The notes under the pieces: generated by a model
Databases searched by the model: none
Told to the model about the DNA's origin: nothing
Seen by the model: the letters and a program-made list of their open reading frames with translations, nothing else
Made by a program: the position numbers and the translations under genes
Shown: positions 18,093-27,142 of the stretch, piece after piece
Position numbering within the stretch: position 1 is the stretch's first letter
How the letters are laid out: every line of letters starts with the position of its first letter
NCBI RefSeq assembly: GCF_030376605.1
Contig: NZ_JARRAE010000002.1
Span: 186,001-250,000 of the forward strand
Reading direction: 5' to 3'
DNA length: 64,000 bases
DNA from: Pseudochrobactrum sp. sp1633
GTDB lineage: Bacteria > Pseudomonadota > Alphaproteobacteria > Rhizobiales > Rhizobiaceae

Positions 18093-19046
18093 TTAAGAGA
18101 GCGGCTTCAGATTGCGCTCAATGGCGGCACGGCGGCCTTCAAGAAACGGTGGCAGCGAAAGGGTTTCGCCAAGGCTTTCCATCGGCTCATCCGTTGCAAA
18201 ACCCGGACCATCGGTGGCAATTTCAAACAGGATACCATTGCCCTCGCGGAAATAAAGCGAGCGGAAATAGAACCGGTCAATTTCGCCGGAAGAGTTTATT
18301 TTATGGTCGTTGAGCACACGCAACCATTCATTCATGCCGGCTTCATCCGGTGTGCGGAAGGCAACGTGATGCACTGCGCCTGCGCCCTGGCTGGAAACCG
18401 GCAGATCAGGCTGCACAGCAACATGCAGTTCAGCAGCAGGCCCGCCTTCACCCATTTCATAAACATGCACATGTCCCTGACCGTCCGGTGAGGCATAGTC
18501 GCGGCTTTTGCGCATATTCATCAGCTTGATGAGAAACGGCTCAGTATATTTCAGATCGGGAACGCTGATCGTAATGGGGCCAAGGCCGCGGATCTGGCGC
18601 TCAGCAGGGACTGTGCTTTTTTCTCAGGGATGTGCGTCACCCGTATTTCCGTCATCCAGCAGACGAAAACGCTGCCCTTCGAAATCTTCAAAGTCGAGAG
18701 AGGCGCGTCCGTCAATGAGCTGAATATCCGCAGTGCTGACATTGGCATCGCTCAGACGCTTGCGCCAATATTCCAGTGTTTCCTGACCGGACACTCGTAA
18801 ACCTGTGCGGCTGATGGAATGGGTACCGCGTTTTTCCGGTCTTGTTGCCCAGTCAAAAAAGGTCAGATCGGAGCCCGGCGAAGCCATGCCATCGGCATAG
18901 AACAGATGATAAGCGCTGGTGTCATCCTGATTGACGGTTTTCTTAACCAGCCGCATGCCTAGCAAATCTGTATAGAATTGTTTGTTTTCTTTTGCCTGTG
19001 CCGTAATCGCGGTCAGGTGATGAATGCCTGTCAGATTGAGTGACAT
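18093..19046 (-). pseudogene. ring-cleaving dioxygenase (VOC/glyoxalase fold) interrupted by one in-frame TGA
   Basis: The minus-strand frame encodes a two-module VOC protein of about 317 residues similar to MhqA/MhqO hydroquinone-type dioxygenases. The N-terminal module (19046 down to 18627) contains GIHHLTA and ends at GDAHP. A TGA at 18624-18626 follows, then the same frame continues EKSTVPAERQIRGLGP and on through VHHVAFRT and ILFEIATDGPGF to the normal end. Family members usually have Trp at the TGA position (HPWEKS), so a single TGG-to-TGA change explains it; there is no frameshift. Metal ligands elsewhere look intact. It could be a recent pseudogene, a sequencing error, or low-level read-through. 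Confidence 0.85.
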
Positions 19047-19188
19047 GATGTCCTCCTTTTGCCGGACTTGTAAACAGAAGTGATCCGGCTTGTTGGACTC
19101 AATATAGGGCAGCTGTGAACGGGAAACAGGGCTGAATCTGAGACACTGCGTCTTGGCGGTGTATCAATGGCCGTCTGTTCTGAACCGT

Positions 19189-20931
19189 TCAAGGTGCAGG
19201 CTGTGCCTGAGGGGTTTGAACCGTCTCAGGATTGTTGACCACGCTGCCGCTGTCACCGCTGATTGCCTTGAAAGCGCTGAAGTCATTCGCAGTGCTTCCG
19301 TCATTATAATAATTCGTATCGCTCCAGAACCAGCGGGTCAGCTCGCTACCTGATAGTGTATAATATATATTATCGCTCAATGTGACGGAGCCTGCCTCAG
19401 CAGGGGCAAACTTGGTGATGACGTAGCCTTTTGATCCGGCGCTGAGACGATTGCTGCCAAATTTTATGTTTTTGACGTTGTGGCCGATTTGGAACTCACC
19501 GGCATGGATGCCCGCAACATCGCGTGTATTGTTTTGAGATAAAGTATTTCCGGTGATTGTGGTATTCGCGATTCCGCCTGAGCCTGTGGCATCATATCCG
19601 CCTGCAAGAATACCGGCGTCGCGGTTCAGGCGTATGATATTGTTGCGCGCTATTATATTTTCGGTGGCTTTGCCGGGTTGCTCACTCAGGAGCCAGATGC
19701 CACCGTCATTGGCAAAAACATCATTCCGTTCAATGGTAATGTCCCGCCCGCCATCGACATAGATGCCTATGGCTGCCGCAGCGAAGGTGAGGGCCTGATT
19801 GCCTGCGGTTGAAAGATTATACACCGTGTTACCGGCAATCCAGCCGTTTCGGGCACGGTTATATTCTGCCGGATTATTGTAGTAACCGGTTGCATCTATG
19901 CCGATGAAATTATTATCGTGAACCAGATTGTTGGTAATTTGCCAGCCATCAATATTGCCCCCGACGGTCAGAGATTCACTCGTTCCCGTTTTAAGGTCAA
20001 AAAGTTCATTTCCGTCGATGATAACATTGCGTATCGGAGTTGCAGTCTGCCCGTAAACGGCAATACCCAAAGCATTTGCATTACCGTTTGCAGGCAGATT
20101 ATTGGCTTCGATCGCGTGGATGGTCGTATTACGTATTTCGATACGCTCTCCGGAGCCTTGCGCGAGAATGCCAATGGCTATGAACTCCGTGGCGGATTTG
20201 TAATTGCGGATTTCAAAGCCTTTAATGCGTATATAACTGGCATTGTTCAGGCTTATTAAACCGCGCATCCCTGTTGGTTGTGTCGCGAGGCCGGTTCCGT
20301 CGATAATGGCATTTTCACCGGAATATTTTTCCAGCGTGATAAATCCCTTTTCTACTGAGCCGGATTTGTTGATTGTCACTGTTTCATTATAGATCCCGCC
20401 GCGCACTATAATGGTGTCTCCGGCCTGTACCTGATCGACAGCGTGCTGGATTGTACGCCAAGGTGCAGACTGCGTGCCTGCATTGCTGTCCGCCCCCGTG
20501 GTTGCAACAAAATAGGTTGCACCGGCGCGGCTATAGACAGCATTACAAACTTTAATATTGGCAAGTTCGGTATCATCTTTGGCCGAGACAGCGGTAATGG
20601 TGACGTTAACGGCCTCATCCATATTGGCTGGTGCTGTGTAAAGGCCGGTATTTGTTATGGTGCCGATTGCAGGCGCGCCACCCTTAACACCGTCTACCAT
20701 CCAGATAAGGTCAGGAGAGGTTTCCGCACTACCATTGGCTTCAAACTGCTGCGCTTGATTCGGTTCGGCAGGTTTGCAGTCTGCTGGCGTGCTGACGGAG
20801 GTTGCTGATGCATATTGCGGGTAAAGTGCGGTCAATATGATGAGTATTACACTTATCGCGGAGAATCTTCGAAGTCTCGCTAGGGCACGGGGCGCTTTTT
20901 TCGAAATACGCATTCGGCTGAACAGTAAAAT
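19189..20931 (-). CDS. secreted right-handed parallel beta-helix protein with N-terminal Ig-like domain
   Basis: About 580 residues. An Arg/Lys-rich stretch followed by SAISVILIILTALYPQYASA is a signal peptide, so the protein is exported. Residues roughly 50-135 resemble a bacterial Ig-like domain (GTITNTGLYTAPANMDEAVNVTITA). The rest is a pectate-lyase-like beta-helix with many N-rich turns (ITGNTLSQNN, IARNNIIRLNRD, ITNNLVHDNN). Such proteins bind or cleave polysaccharide, but no lyase catalytic set is recognisable. For the start I prefer TTG at 20931, which has AGGGAG six bases upstream; ATG at 20967 or 20913 are alternatives with poorer ribosome-binding sites. The C-terminus is Pro/Gln-rich. 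The gene is flanked by tRNA-Arg and appears monocistronic. Confidence 0.8.
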   Translation of the reverse strand: MLLFSRMRISKKAPRALARLRRFSAISVILIILTALYPQYASATSVSTPADCKPAEPNQAQQFEANGSAETSPDLIWMVDGVKGGAPAIGTITNTGLYTAPANMDEAVNVTITAVSAKDDTELANIKVCNAVYSRAGATYFVATTGADSNAGTQSAPWRTIQHAVDQVQAGDTIIVRGGIYNETVTINKSGSVEKGFITLEKYSGENAIIDGTGLATQPTGMRGLISLNNASYIRIKGFEIRNYKSATEFIAIGILAQGSGERIEIRNTTIHAIEANNLPANGNANALGIAVYGQTATPIRNVIIDGNELFDLKTGTSESLTVGGNIDGWQITNNLVHDNNFIGIDATGYYNNPAEYNRARNGWIAGNTVYNLSTAGNQALTFAAAAIGIYVDGGRDITIERNDVFANDGGIWLLSEQPGKATENIIARNNIIRLNRDAGILAGGYDATGSGGIANTTITGNTLSQNNTRDVAGIHAGEFQIGHNVKNIKFGSNRLSAGSKGYVITKFAPAEAGSVTLSDNIYYTLSGSELTRWFWSDTNYYNDGSTANDFSAFKAISGDSGSVVNNPETVQTPQAQPAP

Positions 20932-21022
20932 ATTCAAAATGCGCTCCCTTTGCTGCTGATTTGCCATCCGTGAGGGTTTGAATGCCCTGAAACCGGAATT
21001 TGATGCTCGCTGGTGTTTAACC

Positions 21023-21120
21023 AGAGCATTTCAGCATCAATCTGTATGAGGGATATAATAATGCGATCAGTCAAAGAATCCAGAGTGAACACACCACGCT
21101 TTTGAGGCGAATCAAACTGA
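21023..21120. repeat. family A-like intergenic repeat, diverged copy 3
   Basis: Begins AGAGCATTTCA as at 16281 and retains ATAATGCGA and AAAGAATCCAGAG at the corresponding spacing, but the central palindrome is degraded. It lies in the 310-bp gap between the beta-helix gene and tRNA-Arg. Confidence 0.55.
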
Positions 21121-21239
21121 TTCTTGCAACAAGCCAGTTGTTGATGAACCGGCGCGTGACGCAACGACACTATAATCATCAATGATTATTTCGTGCGGAC
21201 GATTTACAAGATATATGTAATGTTGCTTTGGGAGATTTG

Positions 21240-21273
21240 ATGATCGGTTATATCTCAGTTAATAACCGATCAT
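21240..21273. terminator. 12-bp stem hairpin just downstream of tRNA-Arg
   Basis: ATGATCGGTTAT and ATAACCGATCAT form a perfect 12-bp stem with a 10-nt loop, 9 bases past the tRNA 3' end on the minus strand. There is no T-run, so it may be a processing or weak termination structure. Confidence 0.45.
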
Positions 21274-21281
21274 AAGTCTAA

Positions 21282-21358
21282 TGGCGCACCCGAAAGGATT
21301 CGAACCTCTGACCCCCAGATTCGTAGTCTGGTGCTCTATCCAGCTGAGCTACGGGTGC
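21282..21358 (-). tRNA. tRNA-Arg (anticodon ACG)
   Basis: The minus strand folds as a 77-nt tRNA. The acceptor stem is GCACCCG/CGGGTGC, the D arm contains AGCTGG, the anticodon loop is CTACGAA with anticodon ACG, and the T loop is TTCGAAT. The discriminator is G and CCA is encoded. It decodes CGU and, after A34 deamination, CGC/CGA. I see no duplicated 3' fragment that would mark an integration site. Confidence 0.97.
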
Positions 21359-21487
21359 TTGCCCTAGAACCGCTCCGTTTCGGTGCGGTAAGCGCTCTCT
21401 AAAGGGTTCTCCGTGGCATTGCAAGGGCTTATGCAGAAAAACTTTCAGAAATTTGTATTTTTTTTGAAGCTTGGGGATAAATATAAG

Positions 21488-21512
21488 AAAACCACGCGGT
21501 TGCGTGGCTTTG
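21488..21512 (-). terminator. rho-independent terminator of the orphan sensor kinase gene
   Basis: GCCACGC/GCGTGGC-type hairpin followed by TTTTC on the minus strand, about 40 bases past the kinase stop codon. Confidence 0.75.
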
Positions 21513-21554
21513 TTATGCTTGGGTTCGGCTCTTCACCAAAATAATTAAGTGCTG

Positions 21555-23267
21555 CTATATCGTGTTGCGGTGAATTCGCTGTGAGGGATGAGGATAAACC
21601 GGCATATCGGGGAGACGAATCTCAAATAATGCGCCGTCTTTGTAATCTTCCCGCAATTCTATGGTTCCGCCATGAGCGCGAACCAGTTCCTGCGCAATGA
21701 CCAGCCCCAAACCGGTGCCGTCGCTGCGTGTAGACCCGCGAAAAGCAGTGAAGAGATTGTCCCGCGCTTTCTTAGGCAGTCCCGGCCCTGTATCTGCAAC
21801 CGCGATATAACAGTTGGTGCCTATCCGCCATGCGCTAATGGTCAGGCTTTTTTCTGTTTCCGGTGCCCTGGTGTGGGTGCTCATGGCCTGAATGGCATTG
21901 CGGCAGAGATTATTCAGCACCCGCAGCATCTGTTCTTTGTCGATATAGGCTTCAAAATCGACAGGGATCATATTGCGGAATGTAATCTGCACATCCGCCG
22001 GAATCACCAGCATATCTTCCACTTCATGCATGAGCGGACGCAACAGGCGTTGCTGGCGAACCGGTATGGCCTCTTGTGTGCGGCCGTAAGCAATGACTGT
22101 TTCAGAATAAGTGATGGCACGGTTCAGCGTGCGGATCAGTTTGGGTGAGAAGCGCTGGACAACCGGATCTTTCGTATCGGCAAGGCTGTCTGACATCAGC
22201 TGTGCCGAAGCCAGAATGTTGCGCATATCATGATTGATCTTGGATACGGCCAGACCCAAATCTGCCAGATGTTTGCGCTCATGAAACAAATGCTGAAGAT
22301 GGGTTTGCATCTGTGCCAGCCGGTTCTGCGCGTAGCCGAGCTCATCTTTGCGGCAAGAGCCGTCAATAATCAGCGTCGGATCATCAGGCTTCTGGCCAAA
22401 GGCAAACATATTCTCATACATATGGCCGACAGGGCGCAGCAGCAGGCGGTGAATGATAAAGTAAATCAGAGCGGCAGCAATCAACGAGATCAGCAGGGAG
22501 ACAGCGGCGATGATCCGTGAGTTTTTGATCAGCCTGTTATGCAAGGCCGTATCGCTCATCACAAACTCAACCGTGGTGCCGGTATAATCAGGCGGACCTG
22601 AAACCTTCATGATTTTGTTGCCGCCGCTTGTCAGGGTTTTCAAAGCTCCCCAGAAGTCACTCAGCGGTGTGGCCGTTGTCAGGTCAATATATTCGTCGAT
22701 CTGCGCTGCTTCGGGCGAGGCGGCCAGTACACGGCCGTTATCGTTACGGGTCACTGTAATTGACTGCGCACCGGTTGATCGCAGAAGCTGATCCTGAATA
22801 TGCAACTCCAGTGTCGTATCAGGATTTGCATCGAGCAATAACAGGCTGGATGTGGCAATCATGGTATGTTTTGCATTCAGCCACTGATTGCGCATATTCG
22901 CCAGTGAAGGTGCGAGAATAATGACCTCGGCGATCAAAACCGCCAGAATGGTCATCAGGAGTAATTTGCTGGATAGCCGGTGACGCAGGGGAATGTGCAG
23001 GTCATCCGGATCATCCGTGGCAAGTCTTGATCCGGAATCTGTGAAAACCGGCGGGATAGTCGTGCTCAAAGATGCATTGGCAGCAACGGCGGGCAGGGGT
23101 GTTTGTGGCGGTGTGCCGGAAGTTGTGTCAGCGGTTGTTGCCGCGACATCAGTTTGCTCCCGACCGCGCGTTTGTAATTCTTCCGCGCGTTTTTTCTCTG
23201 TCTCCGCAGAGGTCTTGCCGGCAGGCCTTTGAAAATCCTCATTTTTCATGAAGGTCATTTTATCCAT
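21555..23267 (-). CDS. membrane sensor histidine kinase (orphan)
   Basis: A 570-residue kinase. Residues 1-95 are a cytoplasmic, Thr/Pro/Ala-rich and probably disordered extension. A membrane segment (about 100-122), a periplasmic domain, a second membrane segment (about 250-270) and a HAMP-like linker follow. The phospho-acceptor is His346 in NHDMRN, and the ATPase domain has NNLCRNAIQAM, DTGPGLP and GTGLGLVIAQELVRAHGG. No response regulator is adjacent. The first ATG of the frame is used; ATGs three and six codons later are possible starts. Confidence 0.9.
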   Translation of the reverse strand: MDKMTFMKNEDFQRPAGKTSAETEKKRAEELQTRGREQTDVAATTADTTSGTPPQTPLPAVAANASLSTTIPPVFTDSGSRLATDDPDDLHIPLRHRLSSKLLLMTILAVLIAEVIILAPSLANMRNQWLNAKHTMIATSSLLLLDANPDTTLELHIQDQLLRSTGAQSITVTRNDNGRVLAASPEAAQIDEYIDLTTATPLSDFWGALKTLTSGGNKIMKVSGPPDYTGTTVEFVMSDTALHNRLIKNSRIIAAVSLLISLIAAALIYFIIHRLLLRPVGHMYENMFAFGQKPDDPTLIIDGSCRKDELGYAQNRLAQMQTHLQHLFHERKHLADLGLAVSKINHDMRNILASAQLMSDSLADTKDPVVQRFSPKLIRTLNRAITYSETVIAYGRTQEAIPVRQQRLLRPLMHEVEDMLVIPADVQITFRNMIPVDFEAYIDKEQMLRVLNNLCRNAIQAMSTHTRAPETEKSLTISAWRIGTNCYIAVADTGPGLPKKARDNLFTAFRGSTRSDGTGLGLVIAQELVRAHGGTIELREDYKDGALFEIRLPDMPVYPHPSQRIHRNTI

Positions 23268-23487
23268 CCGTCAGGCTAACCGGCCTTTTGCCGTTACCCT
23301 TATCCACCCACGGACCCGAAAAGGTCTCGGACTGCCAAATTACATGTATATGCCTGACCGCAAGCCCGTCCCCAAAGGCTAAAATCCTGCAATGTTTCAA
23401 TATAAGAGCTTTAAGGCGAAATTTCAAATTTCCGTGTGTTTGTCATATTAATTATTTGTCTTGCTGATACGCGCCTCCAATGCCTAT

Positions 23488-23519
23488 AAAACAAAAGTTT
23501 TTATTTTAACTTTTGTTTT
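23488..23519. promoter_or_regulatory. 12-bp perfect inverted repeat upstream of psuK
   Basis: AAAACAAAAGTT (23488-23499), an 8-nt spacer, and AACTTTTGTTTT (23508-23519), ending about 60 bp before the psuK start within the 314-bp gap to the sensor kinase gene. It is a strong operator candidate; the N-terminal HTH of PsuK itself is a plausible ligand. Apart from this dyad and a short AT-rich stretch I see nothing in the gap. Confidence 0.5.
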
Positions 23520-23581
23520 GATTGTTTCAAATTCGCATGCTATATGCCGCATCACTAAAGATGATGAAACGGAGAGTGGCG

Positions 23582-24745
23582 ATGGTACAGAGCGATCAGG
23601 ATGCGAACCAGCCGGATATCAGCGGTGCGGCAGCCTTGCAGGATCTCTCGGTTCAGGAACGCGCCGTTCTTGATATGATTATTGCCAATCCTTTTGTCAG
23701 TCAGCAGCAGATTGCCGATGCGCTGAAGCTGGCACGTTCAACAGTTGCCGCGCATATTGTGCAGCTGACGCAGAAAGGCTTTGTGCTGGGGCGCGGTTAT
23801 TATCTGCCTGCCACTAAACGGATTGTCTGCCTTGGCGGCGCGGTCTTTGATCGTAAATATCATGCCCATGCCCCGCTCATCAGCGAAACCTCCAATCCTG
23901 TGAGCGGCTATCGCAGTCATGGCGGCGTTGCCCGTAATGTGACGGAAAATCTGGTGCGCCTCGGCGTCAATACCGGCTTTGTTTCCATCCTCGGCGATGA
24001 TGAAACCGGTCGTGCTATCTTGGATCATTTGCGTGTGCTCGGTGTTGATGTGAGCCGTGCAATTGTCACTACACAAGCGCCGACCGCTGAATATGCTGCA
24101 ATTCTGGGGCCGGACAATGAGCTGGCACTTGGTATTGCCGATATGGGCATATTTGACCTGTTTAAACCGGAAATGCTGGAGACGATCTGGCCGCATCTGG
24201 CTTCCGCCGACTGGGTTTTTGCCGATTGCAATCTGCCGCAGGCAACGCTTGAATTGTTGCTGGCAAAGAAAACCGGCAGTCGTTTCCGCCTGGCAGTTGA
24301 TACGGTGTCAGCGCCCAAAGCTCTGCGTCTGCCGCAAGATCTCAGCGGCGTTGACCTGCTGTTCCTCAATCTGGATGAGGCGCATAGTCTGCTGCGCCAT
24401 CCGGCCGGCACGCCACGCCTGACTGCTGAACAGGCCATCGGCGCACTGCGTGAGCGCGGCGTAGCCAAAATTGTTATGACGATGGGCGCAGCAGGCGTTC
24501 ATATCGGCGATGAAACCGGCATCCGGCATATTGCCAGTGTACCGGCGCAACCCGTGGACATTACCGGTGCGGGCGATGCTCTGATCTCAGGCACGCTTTA
24601 TTGCCTGCTCAACCGGCAGGAACTGCCCGATGCAGTGCGCACCGGCACATTGCTTGCCACATTGACAACCGAAAGCGACGCAAGCGTCCATCCGTATTTG
24701 TCCGCGCATTTTCTCGAAGCGAACCTTCACCGCATTCGCAACTGA
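23582..24745 (+). CDS. psuK: pseudouridine kinase with N-terminal winged-helix DNA-binding domain
   Basis: A 387-residue PfkB-family sugar kinase predicted to phosphorylate pseudouridine to pseudouridine 5'-phosphate. Residues about 20-75 form a winged HTH (NPFVSQQQIADALKLARSTV). The kinase part has the GG..N substrate-binding region (SHGGVARNVTENLVRLG) and the DITGAGDALISG anion-hole/catalytic motif with the base Asp. The following gene is psuG, which fixes the substrate assignment. The frame is open back to 23522; the ATG at 23582 has GGAGAG five bases upstream, so I start there. The HTH fusion suggests substrate-responsive autoregulation, which is an inference. Confidence 0.9.
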   Translation: MVQSDQDANQPDISGAAALQDLSVQERAVLDMIIANPFVSQQQIADALKLARSTVAAHIVQLTQKGFVLGRGYYLPATKRIVCLGGAVFDRKYHAHAPLISETSNPVSGYRSHGGVARNVTENLVRLGVNTGFVSILGDDETGRAILDHLRVLGVDVSRAIVTTQAPTAEYAAILGPDNELALGIADMGIFDLFKPEMLETIWPHLASADWVFADCNLPQATLELLLAKKTGSRFRLAVDTVSAPKALRLPQDLSGVDLLFLNLDEAHSLLRHPAGTPRLTAEQAIGALRERGVAKIVMTMGAAGVHIGDETGIRHIASVPAQPVDITGAGDALISGTLYCLLNRQELPDAVRTGTLLATLTTESDASVHPYLSAHFLEANLHRIRN

Positions 24746-24785
24746 TTACTCTCAATTAAACTCCCTCAGAAAGGCTGCTCCAGCT

Positions 24786-25703
24786 ATGACCCGTTTGACT
24801 ATGCATTTTAGCGCCGAAGTCCGCTCCGCCCTTGATAAGGGCGCACCAGTTGTTGCTCTTGAATCAACAATCATCACCCACGGCATGCCTTATCCGCAAA
24901 ATCTGGAAATGGCGCGTAAGGTTGAAGCCGTTATCCGTGAAAACGGTGCGGTTCCTGCCACAATCGCTGTGCTGAAAGGCGAAATTCATGTTGGTCTCGG
25001 CGATGCTCAGCTGGAACAACTGGCGCAGACAACCGATGCGGTGAAAACATCGAGCCGTGATCTGGCCGCTGATATGGTGCAGGGACTGACTGCCGGTACC
25101 ACTGTTTCGGCAACCATGCGTATTGCTGCGCTGGCCGGTATTGAAATTTTTGCAACCGGTGGCGTCGGTGGTGTGCATCGCGGTGCGGAAGACAGCTTCG
25201 ATATTTCCGCCGACCTGAACGAGCTGGGAATGACCAACACTACTGTGGTTTGCGCCGGTGTGAAATCCATTCTCGATATTCCGAAAACCCTTGAATATCT
25301 TGAAACCCAGCGCGTGCCGATTATTGCGCATGGCAGCGATGATTTTCCGGCATTCTTCACCCGTTCGAGCGGTTGCAAAGCCGATCACCGCCTGAACAGC
25401 GCTGAAGAAATTGCGAAAGCAATGGCGCTGCATCATGCGCTTGGTTCCGGCACCGGTATTCTGATTGCCAATCCGATCCCTGAAGAAGATGCACTGACAC
25501 CGGAATTCATTAACGGCACGATTGAAGCCGCTGTTAAGGAAGCTGCCGATCAGGGCGTTGGCGGTAAAGATGTGACACCGTTCCTGCTGGCGCGCATCAA
25601 TGAATTGTCGGAAGGCCGCAGCCTGAAAGCCAATATTGCGCTGGTGCTGAATAACGCCAAGCTGGCAGCCCGTATGGCCGTTGCCTATAAGGCTCTCGTA
25701 TAA
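24786..25703 (+). CDS. psuG: pseudouridine-5'-phosphate glycosidase
   Basis: A 305-residue PsuG protein that cleaves the C-C bond of pseudouridine 5'-phosphate to uracil and ribose 5-phosphate (reversibly). It shows the family signatures ALESTIITHGMPYP (catalytic Glu), FATGGVGGVHRGAE (Mn and phosphate binding) and VCAGVKSILD with the Schiff-base Lys. Length matches E. coli PsuG (312). It lies 40 bp after psuK and is closed by a strong terminator, so psuKG is a two-gene operon. Uracil formed here can enter the PreTA-HydA-HyuC pathway encoded 5 kb downstream. No pseudouridine transporter is adjacent. Confidence 0.97.
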   Translation: MTRLTMHFSAEVRSALDKGAPVVALESTIITHGMPYPQNLEMARKVEAVIRENGAVPATIAVLKGEIHVGLGDAQLEQLAQTTDAVKTSSRDLAADMVQGLTAGTTVSATMRIAALAGIEIFATGGVGGVHRGAEDSFDISADLNELGMTNTTVVCAGVKSILDIPKTLEYLETQRVPIIAHGSDDFPAFFTRSSGCKADHRLNSAEEIAKAMALHHALGSGTGILIANPIPEEDALTPEFINGTIEAAVKEAADQGVGGKDVTPFLLARINELSEGRSLKANIALVLNNAKLAARMAVAYKALV

Positions 25704-25724
25704 GTCGCAGGCGTATCTTTTATG

Positions 25725-25759
25725 AAAACGGGCGGGAACATCATGTTTCCGCCCGTTTT
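25725..25759 (+). terminator. rho-independent terminator of psuKG
   Basis: AAAACGGGCGGGAACA pairs with TGTTTCCGCCCGTTTT with one wobble pair, immediately after psuG. Confidence 0.9.
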
Positions 25760-25993
25760 ACTTTGTCAGATGGTGGTCATATTTAAATATTATTAACCAT
25801 ATCACCTCATCTCAGGGCATGAGACGTGGTTCAAACAGGGCGGAATGCTGGTTTTACGGGCTTTCCGGCACTTTGCCGCAACAGGATTACAGAAATTTAA
25901 TTAGACCTGCGGGCGCAGATTACGCATTTTAAAGGTCGAAGATAGCGGGCTTGCTTTTGCAGGCATCGAATTACGCTGCGGCAAGATCGGAAT

Positions 25994-27142
25994 ATGATGA
26001 AAAACTGGAAGCAGATTGCAGTTTGTGTGGTTGTGGCAGCTGCCGCCTTTGGCGGTTGGAGCTGGTATAATGCTGAACGCACCGAAACGCAGTCAACGGC
26101 AAGTGTGGCGCCATCTGCAGGGCAGAACAGCGGCGCGCGCAATGCACCACTGGTGGTGGTGAAGCCTGCTCAGAAGCAAGTCGTCAATGACAAGCTGAGT
26201 GCAATCGGTACTGGTGTGGCACTCAATACAGTTGCTGTTACGCCTTACACAAGCGGAACGATACGTCAGTTTCTGGTCGGTGCCGGTACTGTTGTGAAGA
26301 AAGATCAGGTCATTGCCGAGCTTGATGCGGAAAATGAGCAGATTGCCGTTGAAAAAGCGCAGGTGCTGCTGAAAGACGCAGAAATCACACAGCAGCGCAT
26401 GGCAACTTTGCGCGCATCCAATACGGCTACGCAGGTGCAGGTGGTTGCCGCCGATCTGGCACTTGCTACTGCGAAACTGGCTGTAAAAGATGCGCAACTG
26501 GCACTGAGCCGCCGTTCGGTTACTGCGCCCATTGCCGGTATTGTTGGTATTTTGCCGGTGGATGCGGGGAATTATGTGACATCCTCCACAACCATTGCCA
26601 CGATTGATGACCGCTCAAAGCTCTTGATTGATATCTGGGTGCCGGAGCGTTTTGCCCCGCAATTGCGCATCGGACAGGCTGTAACAGCTATGCCGACAGC
26701 CCTGCCGGGTAAGAGCTTTCAGGGGCAGGTCAGTGCTGTTGATAATATGATTGATCCGGCCAGCCGGACTTTGCGGGTGCGGGCGGAAATTACCAATCCG
26801 AGCGATGTGCTGCGCGCCGGTATGTCTTTCACCATCAGTATTCTCTTCCCTGGTGATCAGTATCTGGCGGTCGATCCGCTTTCTATACAGTGGGATGGCG
26901 ACGGCTCTTATGTCTGGCGTATTACCAAAGACGGTAAGGTCGAGCGCGTAGCTGCACGGATTATCCAGCGCAATGCCAATGCGGTGCTGGTTGATGGCGC
27001 ACTGACTGAGGGCGATACGATCGTCACCGAAGGTGTGCAGAATGTTCGTGAAGGCGGCAGCGTGACCATTAAGGGCGCGGGTAACACTGCCAGCCCGAAA
27101 GAACCGGCCACAGCTCAGGCAAATAGTAAGCAGGCGGGATGA
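25994..27142 (+). CDS. RND efflux periplasmic adaptor (membrane fusion protein)
   Basis: A 382-residue HlyD/AcrA-family adaptor. A signal anchor (IAVCVVVAAAAFGGWSW) is followed by a biotinyl-lipoyl-like segment, a short helical hairpin (about residues 110-170), the second lipoyl half (RRSVTAPIAGIVGIL), and beta-barrel and membrane-proximal domains. There is no lipobox Cys, so it is anchored by the N-terminal helix. Its stop overlaps the pump gene start (ATGA), indicating translational coupling. No TolC-like outer-membrane gene is in the window, so the channel must be supplied in trans. Substrates cannot be predicted. Confidence 0.93.
   Translation: MMKNWKQIAVCVVVAAAAFGGWSWYNAERTETQSTASVAPSAGQNSGARNAPLVVVKPAQKQVVNDKLSAIGTGVALNTVAVTPYTSGTIRQFLVGAGTVVKKDQVIAELDAENEQIAVEKAQVLLKDAEITQQRMATLRASNTATQVQVVAADLALATAKLAVKDAQLALSRRSVTAPIAGIVGILPVDAGNYVTSSTTIATIDDRSKLLIDIWVPERFAPQLRIGQAVTAMPTALPGKSFQGQVSAVDNMIDPASRTLRVRAEITNPSDVLRAGMSFTISILFPGDQYLAVDPLSIQWDGDGSYVWRITKDGKVERVAARIIQRNANAVLVDGALTEGDTIVTEGVQNVREGGSVTIKGAGNTASPKEPATAQANSKQAG

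Noticed and set aside
18551-18748. Frameshift as the cause of the split dioxygenase gene
   Set aside because: Both halves are in the same reading frame, 34 codons apart, so a single nonsense codon explains it.
21282-21358. tRNA-Arg as an integration site for a mobile element
   Set aside because: No integrase, no direct repeat of the tRNA 3' end, and flanking genes look ordinary.
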